Notes: generated by a model not told the origin, from the letters alone. Counted from the stretch's first letter, positions 1 to 11,399 are shown. The stretch: 64,000 bases of DNA from Antilocapra americana (GCA_007570785.1 ML664183.1:14261778-14325777); one strand, 5' to 3'. A program made the numbers and translations.

Positions 1-385
1 GGAAGGTTCAGAAAGAAATGCATGCTTCAGTATATTGATATAGAATATTTAAAATTCAGTGGGGGAGAGAAGTGGTAATTCAAAATAGAATATAGCAAGA
101 ATTATCTAGAATTTATCTTTGATACGTAGTATGGGATATTTTTGGTGTCAATTACCTTTCTTAATTACATTTTGATTGGGCCATTATTAAAATGTTCTTT
201 ATTCTCTTGATCCATACAGTCTCACAGTGGGAGAGATGGGGAAGAGTTATGAGGAGAGGCAGCAGAAAGTCAGTTAGATGTAAACGTTTGTCATGGATAA
301 TTGACAAAATAAATAATCTACCTGTAGGAAAATGAAATGTAACTGTATTCACAGAGAATTATAGACCTAGAGAATCTTATGGCTG
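1..385. other. unclassified AT-rich DNA
   Basis: No gene, RNA gene or recognisable repeat is visible here. The short frame on the minus strand (161-352) shows no known domain. Confidence 0.5.
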
Positions 386-553
386 TCTGTGCTTAGTTGC
401 TCAGTTATGTCCAGTTCTTTGGGACCCTTTGAATTATAGCCCACCAGGCTCCTCTCCAGGGGATCTTCTTGAGGCAGGGATTGAACTTGGGTCTCCTGTG
501 TCTCCTGTATTACAGGCAAATTCTTTACCCACTGAGCCATCAGGAAAGCTCTC
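386..553 (-). mobile_element. Bov-tA SINE, internally deleted
   Basis: Read on the minus strand, this has the tRNA-like head (gctcagtgggtaaagaat) near 540 and a Bov-A body ending near 386. The usual middle of the body, the segment around 'ccaggcaagaatactgg', is missing, so the copy is shorter than the roughly 210 bp of the family. It is a non-coding pol III-type retroposon. Confidence 0.85.
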
Positions 554-1440
554 AGATGAAAGCAAAAGAGTCAGGAAGATCCCACAGAGATACAAACCCC
601 TCCCAGTTAGCAAGTGAGAACATGGTAAATTAGAACTGTGATTTGTCTGAAGTTGTTGACAAGATGTGATACGAGGTAGCGTCTTGCAAACTATCTTAGG
701 TGAAGGAGTGTTTTTTAAATCTGTGACACAGCTATGTATTTGAAAAAGCAATAAAAATGATTACTATAAGAAAAGTAAAGTGAAAAATAATATAAAATGT
801 TAAGTTCAGTTTTTTCCTTTAAGTTCAATAAATGTAAAACTGCATTTCAGTAAATATGGTCAGAACAAACGTCACACAGAGAAAAAGAATCACAAAAACT
901 GACTGTAATTGACTGAAAGTGTACAGTTACTCAATTAAGGAAATCCTAGCACTTCCCCAACTGAGAAGTGACAAGTGCAGGACACAAAGTATGCAAGATG
1001 TGTGTGCAAGGCAGTACAGAGCATGTATGATGAGTGTGATATTGGGAGGGTATGCTGTGGGGAAGGTGAGGAACAGCTCATGTCTGAGAACTACCTCTGG
1101 GGTAGCAGAAACATGCAGAGAAGTTACCTGTGGTCATGAATCAGAGCCTTTACACAACTGAATGTCCCCCCTCTGTGTTTTTGCTCTTCAATTATCTGCA
1201 GTTAAATTGAATCCAGAATGCTGACCTGAAGGCACAGAAAAGAGTTGAATTTTTTTAATGATTCTATTAACTAAATTTTTCTTATATAAGGCAAAAAAAG
1301 GGACTGAATTTTGATAGTGTGTCAATCACAGAATGTGAAGGTAAAAAGTTGTGATATTAGAATGTTAATTCTAACATTAGCCATACCACCTTATATCTTA
1401 TACCCAGTGTTTTTCTAAATTTCACTCTGAATAAGAGTTA
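554..1440. other. unclassified DNA, no gene seen
   Basis: An 80-codon frame (919-1161, +) has no recognisable domain and no family resemblance. I see no clear repeat signature in this interval. Confidence 0.4.
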
Positions 1441-2795
1441 TCTAGGCAGCCTGAGCTATTTCACATCCTAAAAGATGATGCTGTGAAAGTGCTGCACTCA
1501 ATGTGCCAACAAATTTGGAAAACTCAGCAGTGGCCACAGGACTAGAAAATGTCAGTTTTGATACCAATCCCAAAGAAAGGCAATGCCAAAGAATGCTCAA
1601 ACTACTGCACAATTGCACTCATCTCACACGCTAGTAAAGTAATGATCAAAATTCTCCAAGCCAGGCTTCAGCAGTACGTGAACCGGGAACTTCCAGATGT
1701 TCAAGCTGGTTTTAGAAAGGGTAGAGGAACCAGAGATCAAACTGCCAACATCTGCTGGATCATTGAAAAAGCAAGATAGTTCCAGAAAAACATCTACTTC
1801 TGCTTTATGGACTATGCCAAAGCCTTTGACTGTGTGGATCACAATAAACTGTGGAAAATTCTGAAAGAGATGGGAATACCAGACCACCTGACCTGCCTCT
1901 TGAGAAACCTGTATGCAGGTCAGGAAGCAACAGTTAAAAACAACATGGAACAACAGACTGGTTTCAAATAGGAAAAGGAGTAGGTCAAGGCTGTATATTG
2001 TCACCCTGCTTATTTAACTTATATGCAGAGTACATCATGAGAAACACTGGGCTGGAGGAAGCACAAGCTGGAATCAAGATTGCTGGGAGAAATATCAATA
2101 ACCTCAGATATGTAGATAACACCACCCTTATGACAGAAAGTGAAGAAAAACTAAAGATCCTCTTGGTGAAAATGAAAGAGGACAGTGAAAAAGTTGGCTT
2201 ATAGCTCAACATTCAGAAAACTAAGATCATGGCATCTGGTCCCATCACTTCATGGCAAGTAGATGGGGAAACAGTGGAAACAGTGGCTGACTTTATTTTT
2301 TGGGGCTCCAAAATCACTGCCAATGGTGACTACAGCCATGAAATTAAAAGACACTTACTCCTTGGAAGGAAAGTTATGACCAACTTAGATAGCATATTAA
2401 AAAGCAGAGACATTACTTTGTCAACAAAGGTCTGTCTAGTCAAGGCTGTGGTTTTTCCAGTAGTCATGTATGGATGTGAGAGTTGTACTAGAAAGAAAGT
2501 TGAGTGCAGAAGAATTGATGTTTTTGAACTGTGGTGTTGGACAAGACTCTTGAGAGTCCTTTGGACTTCAAGGAGATCCAACCAGTCCATCCTGAAGGAG
2601 ATCAGTCCTGGGTGTTCATTGGAGGACTGATGTTGAAGCTGAAACTCCAATACTTTGGCCACCTCATGCGAAGAGCTGACTCATTTGAAAAGATGCTGAT
2701 GCTGGGAAAGATTGAGGGCGGGAGGAGTAGGGGATGATGGAGGATGAGATGTTGGATGGCATCACCGACTCAATGGACATGGGTTTGAGTAACAA
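1441..2795 (+). mobile_element. BovB (RTE-clade) LINE, 5'- and 3'-truncated
   Basis: The stretch reads as the reverse-transcriptase and C-terminal portion of BovB in plus orientation. It opens in the palm-proximal part ('DDAVKVL'-like) and runs to the 'ITDSMDM'-type 3' coding end. The final tail sequence, present in the copy at 35194-35722, is missing; a short TG microsatellite follows. Stops and a frameshift show it is dead. BovB is a retrotransposon common in ruminants. Confidence 0.93.
1549..2630 (+). pseudogene. BovB reverse transcriptase remnant
   Basis: This is a decayed reverse transcriptase of a BovB LINE. Plus-strand pieces at 1549-1949 carry the 'IPIPKKGNAKECSNY' and 'GFRKGRGTRDQ' signatures and the first catalytic block 'YAKAFDCVDH' (Asp codon at 1828-1830). 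An in-frame TAG lies at 1777-1779. The frame shifts between about 1949 and 1970 and continues as 'GQGCILSPCLFNLYAEYIM'. The second catalytic block, normally YADD, reads YVDN at 2109-2120. Another in-frame TAG is at 2202-2204, and the C-terminal segment follows to 2630. With a lost catalytic aspartate, a frameshift and two nonsense codons it cannot encode an active enzyme. Confidence 0.93.
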
Positions 2796-2812
2796 GGTCC
2801 ACACTTTTGCAT

Positions 2813-2834
2813 TGTGTGTGTGTGTGTGTGTGTG
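2813..2834. repeat. (TG)11 microsatellite
   Basis: Eleven uninterrupted TG dinucleotides follow directly after the BovB fragment. Confidence 0.98.
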
Positions 2835-2975
2835 ATTATAGCAGCTGTGAACAGCTGACATTAATTGATTACTTATTATTCACTAGTCAAATTCACTAAT
2901 CCTCAAAACAACCCTAAAAGTCTGTTAAATCCATTTTGGGGGGAAAATGCACTGAGGTTTGCAGAGCTCCAGGAC

Positions 2976-3190
2976 GTTGTGTGTCACTCAGTCATGGCCA
3001 ACTGTTTGTGGCCCCATGGATTGTATACTGCCAGGCTAGTCTGTCCATGGGATTTTCCAGGCAAGAATTCTGGAGTGGTTGCCACTTCCTACTCCAGGGG
3101 ATCTTCCTTACCCAAAGATGGAACCTGTGTCTCCTGTATCTCTTGCACTGGCAGGTGGATTCTTTACCACTAGTGCCATGTGGGAAGGCC
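2976..3190 (-). mobile_element. Bov-tA SINE with 9-bp target duplication
   Basis: Minus-strand Bov-tA, with the Bov-A body near 2980-3110 and the tRNA-like head near 3110-3190. It is flanked by a perfect 9-bp direct repeat, ctccaggac, at 2967-2975 and 3191-3199, the mark of L1-type target-primed insertion. Confidence 0.93.
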
Positions 3191-3199
3191 CTCCAGGAC

Positions 3200-3532
3200 A
3201 TTAACTTGTAAGTAGTAAATGTTAGCTCTCCAACTGATGTGTACTTTTCCTGACATTCTTCTTTTCACAGAATGCATCTCACTGGTTACTGACTGTTTTT
3301 GTGGGCCTGGAAATATGCATCTGTACTCAGAGGGGACTCACTCTTATTTCTTACCTCTTCTTACATTGAATACCCCAAGGCGGTTGCTCAAGGTTAAATC
3401 CCAAATCACTGTGAGGGGAACAAAGGATGTGATTCCTGCTTCCTAGTCTTTTTCTTGGATTCCTGCATTTCCAGGTACTGAGTATCTCAGTTGTATTTTC
3501 CTGATTATCCCTTTCTATTGCAGCCTGCCTAT
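3200..3532. other. unclassified DNA
   Basis: Nothing recognisable. Frames on both strands (3219-3446 + and 3351-3722 -) look like chance openings. Confidence 0.4.
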
Positions 3533-3944
3533 GATGGTTAATTTTATGTATCAATTTGAGTGGATCACAGGGTGTCCATATATTTTGTCTAAACATTTTT
3601 TCTGGTTGGGTCTGTACAGATATTTCTGAATGGGATTTGAAGTTATAGACTGAGTAAAGCAGATTGCCCTCCTTAATGTAGGTGGGTTTCATCCCACTTA
3701 TCAAGGGCCTTGAATAGAGCAAAAAGATGGCAGATGGAAGAATTCACTCTCTGCCCGACTCTTTGATCTGAGACATCAGTCTTCTGTGCTTGGACTGGAA
3801 CCATCAGCCCTTTGGTTTCAGGCTTTTGGACTCAAACTGAACTGCATCACCAGCTCTTCTGGGTCTTCAGCTTGCAGATGACAGATCATGGGGCTTCTCA
3901 ACCTCCATAATCATGTGAGCAATTCCTTATAATAACTTTTTATA
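3533..3944 (+). mobile_element. old LTR-like eutherian repeat, first part
   Basis: The sequence resembles a common ancient mammalian repeat that begins near 'taattttatgtatcaa', carries 'actgagtaaagcagattgcc', and ends with 'cctccataatcatgtgagc' followed by an AT-rich polyadenylation-like region. The tail seems to resume at 4600-4665 ('tctgtttctctgaagaccct') after two SINEs and microsatellite DNA. I cannot name the subfamily securely. A related fragment lies at 62895-63150. Confidence 0.5.
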
Positions 3945-3947
3945 TGC

Positions 3948-4172
3948 ATGTGTATGTGCTTAGTCACTTCAGTTATGTCTGACTTTTTGCAACCCCATGG
4001 ACCATAGCCCACCAGGCTTCTCTGTCTATGGAATTTTCCTGGCAAGAATACTGGAGTGGGTTGCCATGCCCTCCTCCAGGGAATCTTCCTGACTCAGGGG
4101 TTGAATCCGTGTATCCTGTATCTCCTGCATTTCAGGCAGATTCTTTACTGCTGAGCCACCAAGGAAGCCCTC
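3948..4172 (-). mobile_element. Bov-tA SINE
   Basis: Near full-length minus-strand copy. It starts at the Bov-A end ('tgcttagtcacttcag') and finishes with the head complement ('gagccaccaaggaagccct'). It is inserted in the older LTR-like repeat. Confidence 0.93.
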
Positions 4173-4179
4173 TTGGACA

Positions 4180-4253
4180 GAGAGTTATATATATATGTAA
4201 GTAAATACAACTCTGTCTCTATATATGTGTACATATAGACATAGACATCTATG

Positions 4254-4310
<57 letters not shown>

Positions 4311-4365
4311 CTGAGTAGAATATTGGTTGATGTGTATGTAAAGATTTATATATATATATATGATG
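4180..4365. repeat. compound microsatellite (CA)n(TA)n and AT-rich DNA
   Basis: A CA/AC run of about 30 bp (about 4256-4287) passes directly into a TA run to 4310, with further TATA-rich blocks at 4187-4198 and 4347-4361. The alternating purine-pyrimidine tract is long enough to be polymorphic. Confidence 0.95.
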
Positions 4366-4370
4366 TAAGT

Positions 4371-4589
4371 ACAGGGTTCTCTAGTGGCTCAGATGGTAAA
4401 GCATCTGGCTGCAAAACAGGAGACCTAGGTTCCATCCCTGAGTGGGGAAGATCCCTTGAAGTCGGAAATGGTTTCCCACTCCAGTATTCTTGCCTGGGAA
4501 ATACCATGGACAGAGGAGCCTGGTGGGCTATAGTCCAGGGGGTTAAAAAGAGTCAGACATGACTGAGTGACTACCACTTTCACTTTCAT
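4371..4589 (+). mobile_element. Bov-tA SINE
   Basis: Plus-strand copy: head 'gtggctcagatggtaaagca' from about 4383, a diverged B-box region near 4428, then the Bov-A body ending in the family's 'actttcactttcatg' tail at about 4589. Confidence 0.93.
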
Positions 4590-4599
4590 GATATATGTG

Positions 4600-4670
4600 T
4601 ATTAATAACCTATGTATAATATATATATGTAAAATAATACTGATTCTGTTTCTCTGAAGACCCTGCTGAT
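4600..4670 (+). mobile_element. tail of the LTR-like repeat begun at 3533
   Basis: The sequence 'attctgtttctctgaagac' matches the end expected for the same old repeat, separated from its body by younger SINEs and microsatellite expansion. Confidence 0.4.
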
Positions 4671-4809
4671 CTTGCCCTAACTGATCTTGCCTTTCATGTG
4701 TGCCTTTCTTTTTATTTTTAAAATTTTATTTTTGTCAGTTTAGCCATGTTGTTTGGGGTAGTCACAGTTTATTCGTTTTCATTGTTGTATTTACCAACAC
4801 ATGTTTTTC

Positions 4810-4951
4810 TAAAAGGTTTGCTTACTTATTTATTTAGCCATGGTCTGAGGGGTTTAGCCATTAGGCCTGGGGATCCCTGACCAAGGATGGAGCCTGCCCC
4901 CCTTCCAGTGCAAGTGCAGAGTCTTAACCACTGGACCACCAGGGAAGTCCC
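4810..4951 (-). mobile_element. CHR-2-type SINE
   Basis: Minus-strand cetartiodactyl tRNA-derived SINE. It contains 'ggggatccctgaccaaggat', then 'agagtcttaaccactggacc' and ends 'accagggaagtccc'. The AT-rich stretch before 4833 may be its tail. Confidence 0.85.
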
Positions 4952-6350
4952 AATGTGTGCCTTTCTATAGTCTCCTCATTAAAACTTACCTGTTCTGTGT
5001 CTCATTCTCTCGTCTTTTTCTCTCTCTTGGCTGTCAGCCAGTTCAAATACCCTAATCAAATACCTTAATCCATTTTTCAGAAGCAACGACCCTTTTTTAC
5101 AAGGTACACAGTTACATTGAGGCAGACAATTCCTTGGATCAGTGTCTGAACCTGAGAGAGTATTGATAGAAATTTCAGACCATGCGACAAGTTGGTGTTG
5201 GCGACAGCAGCTCAAACCAGACCTGGTTCAGTTACTTGCAGACCCCCAGGGTCATCTGCATCTGAAAGCATGCTGTTAACGAAACCCATCTACACTGTGG
5301 GCCAGGTCTCTCTCCTGCTCAGATGGAGCTGAGAACTGAGGGAATTCCCTAGCTTTTTAAAGCAAAGATGAATGAGGGTAATTAGGTAACAGCTGAGGTT
5401 TGTCAGGAAGATTTGGCCAGTTGCCCTGGACCCTGGTCTTTGGGAGATCTGCTCCTGTGAGACAGCTTTGGCTGCCTTTCTGGCTCAAGACAGCAATTCC
5501 TGTGAGGAGCATTGCCTGTCATCCCCGTTACTCCATCAACTTCCTCATCAGTGGCTCTGTCTGCAATGTTAGAATATATTTTAGACATGGAGATAAAATT
5601 AACACCTGAAACTATTTCTGGGTGCATTGTCAAACTCTTGTCTTTATACTTGTTTTCTTTGCTCTTAGCAATTTAATTGTAGCATGCTCTTCAATATTGG
5701 CTTTTCACTTATCTGCAAAAATAGAAGATTTAATAAATTAAATCAATTAAGGGAAAATTTGGCCTAATTCCCAATCATCCATTTGGATCATGCAAAGCAC
5801 AGAGTCTGGGATGTAAACCGCCTCTTCAATATTATAACATGAATTGCAGTGCGGTGGGGGATGCAGTTTTACAGCAACACTAACATAGACTGAGGTAAAA
5901 TATTTTCATTTCCATTTCACCACAGCAAATATAAAAAAAGGGCACCAACTTAATTAATTTATCTACCATTGGTGAGGAAAGACATTTTCTTGAAAAGAAA
6001 TCATATTTTCTTGAAAAGAAATCATAACTGGAGTTTTAGAATGATCTTATTAGACATGATTGATTTTCTGAAAGATGTTAGTTTGAATTGGGTTTCTGAC
6101 ACAAACAACCAGGAGAATCCTACCTAATAGAAAACCTCTACTGAAAGAATATTGTAAAACCTTTCTCAGTCTATATCTAGGGTCTCAAAGTTCAGATTTT
6201 TGAAATTGAACATTTTTGTCTCACCAACCACATTGTATTACATTTTGTATTTCTGTACCTATTAGTTATGAAAAAATGTATGCATCAAATATTGCATATG
6301 TTAATAATTAGAATTCCTGAGACTATTTACCCAGAGTTTTTGTTGCAGGT
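4952..6350. other. unclassified DNA, about 1.4 kb
   Basis: No gene recognised. Short frames at 4979-5215 (-) and 5400-5633 (both strands) have no domain that I know. The region contains one 21-bp tandem duplication, listed separately. Confidence 0.4.
5984..6025. repeat. 21-bp perfect tandem duplication
   Basis: The unit attttcttgaaaagaaatca plus one base (t) occurs twice in a row without mismatch, at 5984-6004 and 6005-6025. Identity suggests a young slippage event or a sequence artefact. Confidence 0.97.
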
Positions 6351-6577
6351 GGGCTTCCCAGGTGGCTCAGCAGTAAAGAACCCACTTGTGATGAAGGAGA
6401 CTTGGGTTCAATCCCTGGGTTGGGAAGATCCCCTGGAGGAGGAAATGGCAACCCACTCCAGTATCCTTGCATCCATTCTAGTATTCTTGCCTGGGAAATT
6501 CCATGGACAGAGGAGCCTGGCAGGGTTAGTCCATGGGGTTGCACATGAGGTGGACATGACTTAGTGACTAAAAAACA
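6351..6577 (+). mobile_element. Bov-tA SINE with small internal duplication
   Basis: Plus-strand copy from 'gggcttcccaggtggctcag' to about 6577. The segment 'ccagtatccttgc' is followed by a second imperfect copy, 'ctagtattcttgc', so the middle of the body is lengthened by about 20 bp. Confidence 0.92.
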
Positions 6578-7468
6578 ACTCTAACAGATAGGTGGGATTT
6601 TCTAGACCTGAATAATTTAAAGATAAATCTATTTTTTTAAACTTTCAAACTATAGTTATTAATTCATTCACAAATGAAAGTAGACAACCCTCAGAATAGG
6701 ATTATTTTTCAGATAATTCTCATTTCCAATACAGGTTTTAAAACTGTGAAACATTAAAGAATTATCAGCCTGGAGAAGTTCATGTCCAAGGGAGGTGGGC
6801 ACCTTTGGCAAAAGGGAACATCACAGCTAATCTTTAGGATATACTATAAATACCCAGAGGGAAAAAAAGTCAAGTAACAACTGCTGCAATTGTGGAAGCA
6901 GAAATCTTTGCATATAGAGGATTCTTATAACTTGGAAAAGAGACAAGTTAGTAGAGAGGGAGAGTTGAAAGAGTTCTTCCAGTGTAAACAGTGCCAAAGC
7001 TCTGGCTCTCCTCATGATCCTTCTTAATCTCTTTTTGGTAATATAATCTATTTTTTGACAGATTGCAGTAACTAGAATTATTGAAAAGAGAGGGTGCATT
7101 TTTGTTGAAATAACTTGACAGTCACTTTTGAAATAATGTTTTACTCAAAAGTGTTAACTAACTTTTTATAAAGCCGTTTCCCACAACCAATTAGAGTCTG
7201 CATGTTCTCTTTTGGTAAGTTTCAGAAGAATCAGTAATACATCAAATGAAAATAAGAGCATGACCCTTTACTCATTTTCTACTTGAAAGGAATGTTCCTT
7301 GTTTTCAGTGCAGTGTATCACTGGTGTATCTGGCAGAATTGAAATGGCTAAAATTGTTAAACAGATTTCAAAATGATTTGGAAGTTCTGGCTTGCTTCCC
7401 ATACAGAGGTATGACTAAGAGTGGGCTCATGTCCAAAATGTTCAAGAAATAGGCTCACCTAAATAGGT
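6578..7468. other. unclassified AT-rich DNA
   Basis: Nothing recognisable as a gene or repeat. A 90-codon minus frame (6827-7099) has no known domain. Confidence 0.4.
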
Positions 7469-7780
7469 TTAAGGGCTTCCCTGATAGCTCAGTTGGTAAA
7501 GAATCCGTCTGCAACATAGGAGACCCCGGTTTGATTCCTGGGTCAGGAAGATCTGGAGCAGGAATAAACTACCCACTCCAGTATTCCTGGGCTTCCCTTG
7601 TGGCTCAGCTGGTAAAGAAACTGCCTGCAATGAGGGAGACCTGGGTTCAGTCCCTGAGTTGGGAAGATCCCCTGGAGAAGTGAAATGCTACCCACTCCAG
7701 TATTCTGGCCTGGAGAATTCCATGGGCTATTAGTCCATGGGGTCACAAAGAGTTGGATATGACTGAGCAACTTTACAAAT
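7469..7780 (+). mobile_element. dimeric Bov-tA SINE (truncated head unit plus full unit)
   Basis: A first unit (7469-7588) contains the head and the start of the body, breaks off after 'cccactccagtattcct', and is followed at once by a complete unit (7589-7780) starting 'gggcttcccttgtggctcag'. The second body carries the 'attctggcctggagaattcc' variant. The same junction appears at 32771, so this is a composite subfamily and not two chance insertions. Confidence 0.9.
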
Positions 7781-8885
7781 AGGTTTAAAACTGTATGAAA
7801 ACCAGGCTTTCTGGAGCTCCCCTCTCTTTTGAGACCCTGAGTCACATAGAGCAGCAGAGCTTCCCCAGGTATCTGAGATCCCACAGGGAAGTCATACATG
7901 GCCTCCTTCATTCTGATTCTTACCTATCCCCTCAGTCATCTGGCTGTATATGAGCGTTCTTCATCCTTCTTAGGTCATTTCTTGCTTGGACAACAAGTCT
8001 CTCCTTCCAACCGATTTTCTATTTCTTCTGCAAGACAAGGGGAGGTTTGGGCCTTGCTTATGTCATAGATAAGATCAGGCTGTAACATCAAGCAAATATA
8101 ACTGAAGGGGTATTTGTAGTACAAGAGAATTACAACATAGAAAATATTACAGTGGGTCATGCCCTTAGAGCTCAGTGGCTGTGCCTTTCTGCAAGAGGGA
8201 ATTGGCCCAGTGTCTCTCCTCTTCGCTCTCAGCTTCACCAGCCTACCTCTCCTCAGTAGAAAGGCTTTGTCCAGGCCAGTCTCTGTTCATTGTGTTAACA
8301 TGTAAAGTGATGTCAGTTATAAAGTTGTATTTATTCTAAGATGCCATTAGTTGTAAGATGCAGCATTGTTTATATACCTCTTGGCCAGTCAAGAATTTAT
8401 TTACAAAGGCACTATTACTGAGGTGTAGAGGAACCGCAACAAAAAGTGTAGAAACGTAGGGCTAACATCTGAGGAACTGTAACCACCTTCATATAAAAGA
8501 ATGAGGGGTGGGCGATATTGCTGGAAGGGGAGAGAACTGTAGAGTGACCACCAGACTCAGGTGAGCTTCCGTGCAGAGAACGATGTGAGTGCATGCTCTG
8601 CTCTTCCCCTCCTTCCCTCCCTTCCTCCTTTCTTTCTCCTGGTCTCCTGCCAGGCTGCTCCAGTGGTCCAGCCCAACCTGAAGCCAGTGGGCACAGGAGC
8701 ACGTCCATAGAGGGCAAACCTCAGCCTCATGAGGAGAAGTGTGGAAAGTGGCTGAATGGAAGGTGTTTCTGCAACAGACCCCAAGGAAGAATAAATTCTG
8801 ACAAACAATGAGACACTATTCTCTTATCACTTGAAATTTTTGTATTACACCTATTGAAAGAGCTCTGTTAGACATATAAAAGGAA
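7781..8885. other. unclassified DNA
   Basis: No gene or clear repeat. A pyrimidine-rich patch lies at about 8600-8645. Overlapping frames on both strands at 8415-8811 are most likely by-products of its low stop-codon density. Confidence 0.4.
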
Positions 8886-8945
8886 TTTTTTTTTTAAATT
8901 TTCTTTACTTTATTGTGTTGGTTTTGCCATACAGTGACATGAAAT
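8886..8945 (-). mobile_element. very short L1 3' end
   Basis: A T-run followed by 'aaattttctttactttattg' and 'tgttggttttgccataca' is the antisense of a ruminant L1 3' terminus. The same terminus is found at 55869-55942. Only about 55 bp of the element was inserted. Confidence 0.8.
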
Positions 8946-9045
8946 TTGTTTTTATCATGTAGTACTTTTCTGGATTTAAGATAACTTCACATTTCAATGC
9001 TAAACAAAAGTATAATTTTTTGGAAAACGTTTTGCGGCAAGTATT

Positions 9046-9620
9046 TTTTCCCCAAAGGTGATCACGTTAACAGCTCTTACCCAATATGCACTTCTAGCAC
9101 CTCAAAACTGCCACACTAAGAGAGGAAGTCTGGTTTCTCCTCGCTCGAATCTAGGCTCTTGTGACTTTCTTGTAACCGATAGACAGCATCTGATGTGGTG
9201 CCTCATGACTTCTGAAGCCAGCTCTGAAAAAGATGATGCAACCTCCACCTTGTTTGCTTGAATAGTTGCTCTGGAGCCCAGAGCTTCCATGTGAACAGTC
9301 TGGCTGGTCTCTGGCCACCATGTTGGGAGGAACCCAAACTAGTCCAACCCAGGAGGATTCCATGGAGAAGTCTTGGGACTAGTGAAAAGAGATCGATGCT
9401 TTGCCAGTTCCCAGCCGCTCCTGCTCTCTCTGCCTCAGTTGTTCTGGTTCCAGCCAATCTGGGACTGCAATCTCATGAGTGATATTTTAACCAGAAGCAT
9501 CTAGTCAAGACTTCCTGAATTCCTGTCCCACAGAAACTGTGAGATGATAAAATGATTGCTGTTGTTTTAAGCCATCGAGGTTTGAGGTAAATAGCTATGT
9601 AACAAGAGTAACTAAAGCAA
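9046..9620 (+). mobile_element. MaLR/MLT1-like LTR
   Basis: The block has the layout of an ancient mammalian LTR. The mid part reads 'gaacagtctggctggtctct'. It ends with 'cagaaactgtgagatgataa', 'tgttgttttaagccatcgag' and a decayed terminus near 9620, which is the typical MLT1-like end. Frames inside it on both strands are not genes. Family name and left edge are uncertain. Confidence 0.5.
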
Positions 9621-10777
9621 TTTTGAATGCCAGTTATACTCAACAGATGTAGTGCCAGAGATGTCTGTAATTAACTGAAATGATGACAATAAGAATAACT
9701 ATAACCAGGTTTGCACAGGCAGTGACAACTATGTCATCCTGGCCAGTCTCCTGGTCAAAAACATTTGTGAGGTGCCATGCATTTTAAGATGCTTCCTAGT
9801 GAGAAAGACAATGCAGTTTAGTATTGACACAATGCAGTAGTATTGGTGTCGAGAGAGAGACAGAACTAAGTAGGGTTGGGAACTGGTTGGTAAAGTAATT
9901 TTGAAAAAGCTTAATATTTAATCGTTAAGATGAGACATACTCATTTACTCAATAAGTAAATATAAAATGAGAAAAACCTATTTAGATCATGAAATCACCA
10001 AATGTAATCATCCGGAGATAACATTCAGATTTCTAAAGGTACATGGATTCCCATATAGATATGTGGACATATGCTTTATAATTGAATTCACCCTTTACTT
10101 CAGCCCATTATTTTACCAGTCAAAAATGTGCTAACTTCATGTTTCTACCTCAAAAGATGTAAAACTACATTCTTTTATTTTAATGATAGCAGAGTCTCTC
10201 ATTTACTTTACCAATCACTCAATGATGGACAATTTGCTTTGTCTTCTTTCAGTGTTGTTTTATCATTATTAGAACAATGGGCTTGTTAATGCCCTCCCCC
10301 CACCCCCCACCATTTTGTAACTGTCTTTTTGTGGAGAATTTTTACATATGATATCTTTGGACTGAATCAGATGTGCCATTATAATTTGGTATGGATTGAT
10401 GAAAGTGCCTCCCAGAAAGGCTGTATCCATTCTTACTTATATCAAAAGTTTTTGGAAAATGCCAGTTTTCTTCCTTCTTTCCTGATGAAGGAGTTCAGAG
10501 TGTGTCACCCCATAATACATGACTTATTGATTATTTTGCATTAAAGTCACCTAGGAAATTGTGGATGCAAGATGAACGTTCAGATCCTCCTTTTTATTCC
10601 TGAAATCAGGAGGTAAAACTCCCTTGTGAAAAGTACCCTTTCTGTACCAGGAAGAAGGAAGATATTCTTATCACCAAAGATACAGAACTGAGGCAGAAAG
10701 AAATCTGTACACACAGACCTTGTTCAAATAATTCTTATCTTTCTTTAGCCTCTCTATATTGTTTAGTTACTTTTCAT
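9621..10777. other. unclassified DNA, about 1.15 kb
   Basis: No gene recognised. A C-rich homopolymeric patch lies at about 10291-10309. The 71-codon frame 10329-10544 (+) has no known domain. Confidence 0.4.
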
Positions 10778-10900
10778 TTGGAGAAGGAAATGGCAACCCA
10801 CTCCAGTATTCTTGCCTGGAGAATCCCATGGACAGAGGAGCCTGGGGGACTACCGTCCATAGGGTGGCAAAAAGTCAGACACGACTGAGTCACTGAATAT
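10778..10900 (+). mobile_element. Bov-A monomer SINE
   Basis: A single Bov-A unit from 'ggagaaggaaatggcaaccc' to 'cagacacgactgagtcactg', without the tRNA-like head of Bov-tA and without the second unit of Bov-A2. Confidence 0.9.
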
Positions 10901-11042
10901 CTTTACACAATTGCTTCCTTTTTTTCGGGCTAATATAAAAGCAGGTAGGTTCTACTATTTCTTTTACTCTGCATTCCTTCTGAAGGCTCCCATATATAAA
11001 TTTTAATATGAATGTGTATACTTTTCTCATTTAATCGCTCTT

Positions 11043-11328
11043 CAGTCAGTTCAGTTCAGTTCAGTCGCTCAGTCGTTTCCGACTCTTTGTGACCCATGAA
11101 CTGCAGCATACCAGGGCTCCCTGTGCATCACCAACTCCCAGAGTCCACTCAGACCCATGTCCATTGAGTCGATGATGCCATTCAACCATCTCTTCCTCTG
11201 TCATCCCCTTCTCCTCCCCTGCCCTCAATCTTTCCCAGCATCAGGGTCTTTTCAAATGAGTCAGATCTTTGCATCAGGTGACCAAAGTATTGGAGTTTCA
11301 GCTTCAACATCAGTCCTTCCAATTATGT
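11043..11328 (-). mobile_element. BovB 3' tail (ART2A-type)
   Basis: Minus-strand BovB tail. It starts with the repeated 'cagttcagttcagttcagtc', then 'gactctttgtgacccatgaa', and ends after 'cttcaacatcagtccttcca'. The rest of the LINE is absent, a normal 5' truncation. Confidence 0.93.
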
Positions 11329-11399
11329 CAGTTTAACTCTCAGGCCCTGCTGAAAAAATCCTAAGAGGATGGGCGTAAAAATCTGCCTCCTCTATACCA

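Noticed and set aside
434..751. 105-codon minus frame and the 62-codon plus frame at 429-617 as possible genes
   Set aside because: Both run through a Bov-tA SINE; SINE-derived frames of this kind recur at many loci in the window.
1549..1779. Reverse transcriptase frame as a retron, group II intron or other novel RT system
   Set aside because: The motifs and the following sequence are those of BovB LINEs, a known RTE-clade retrotransposon.
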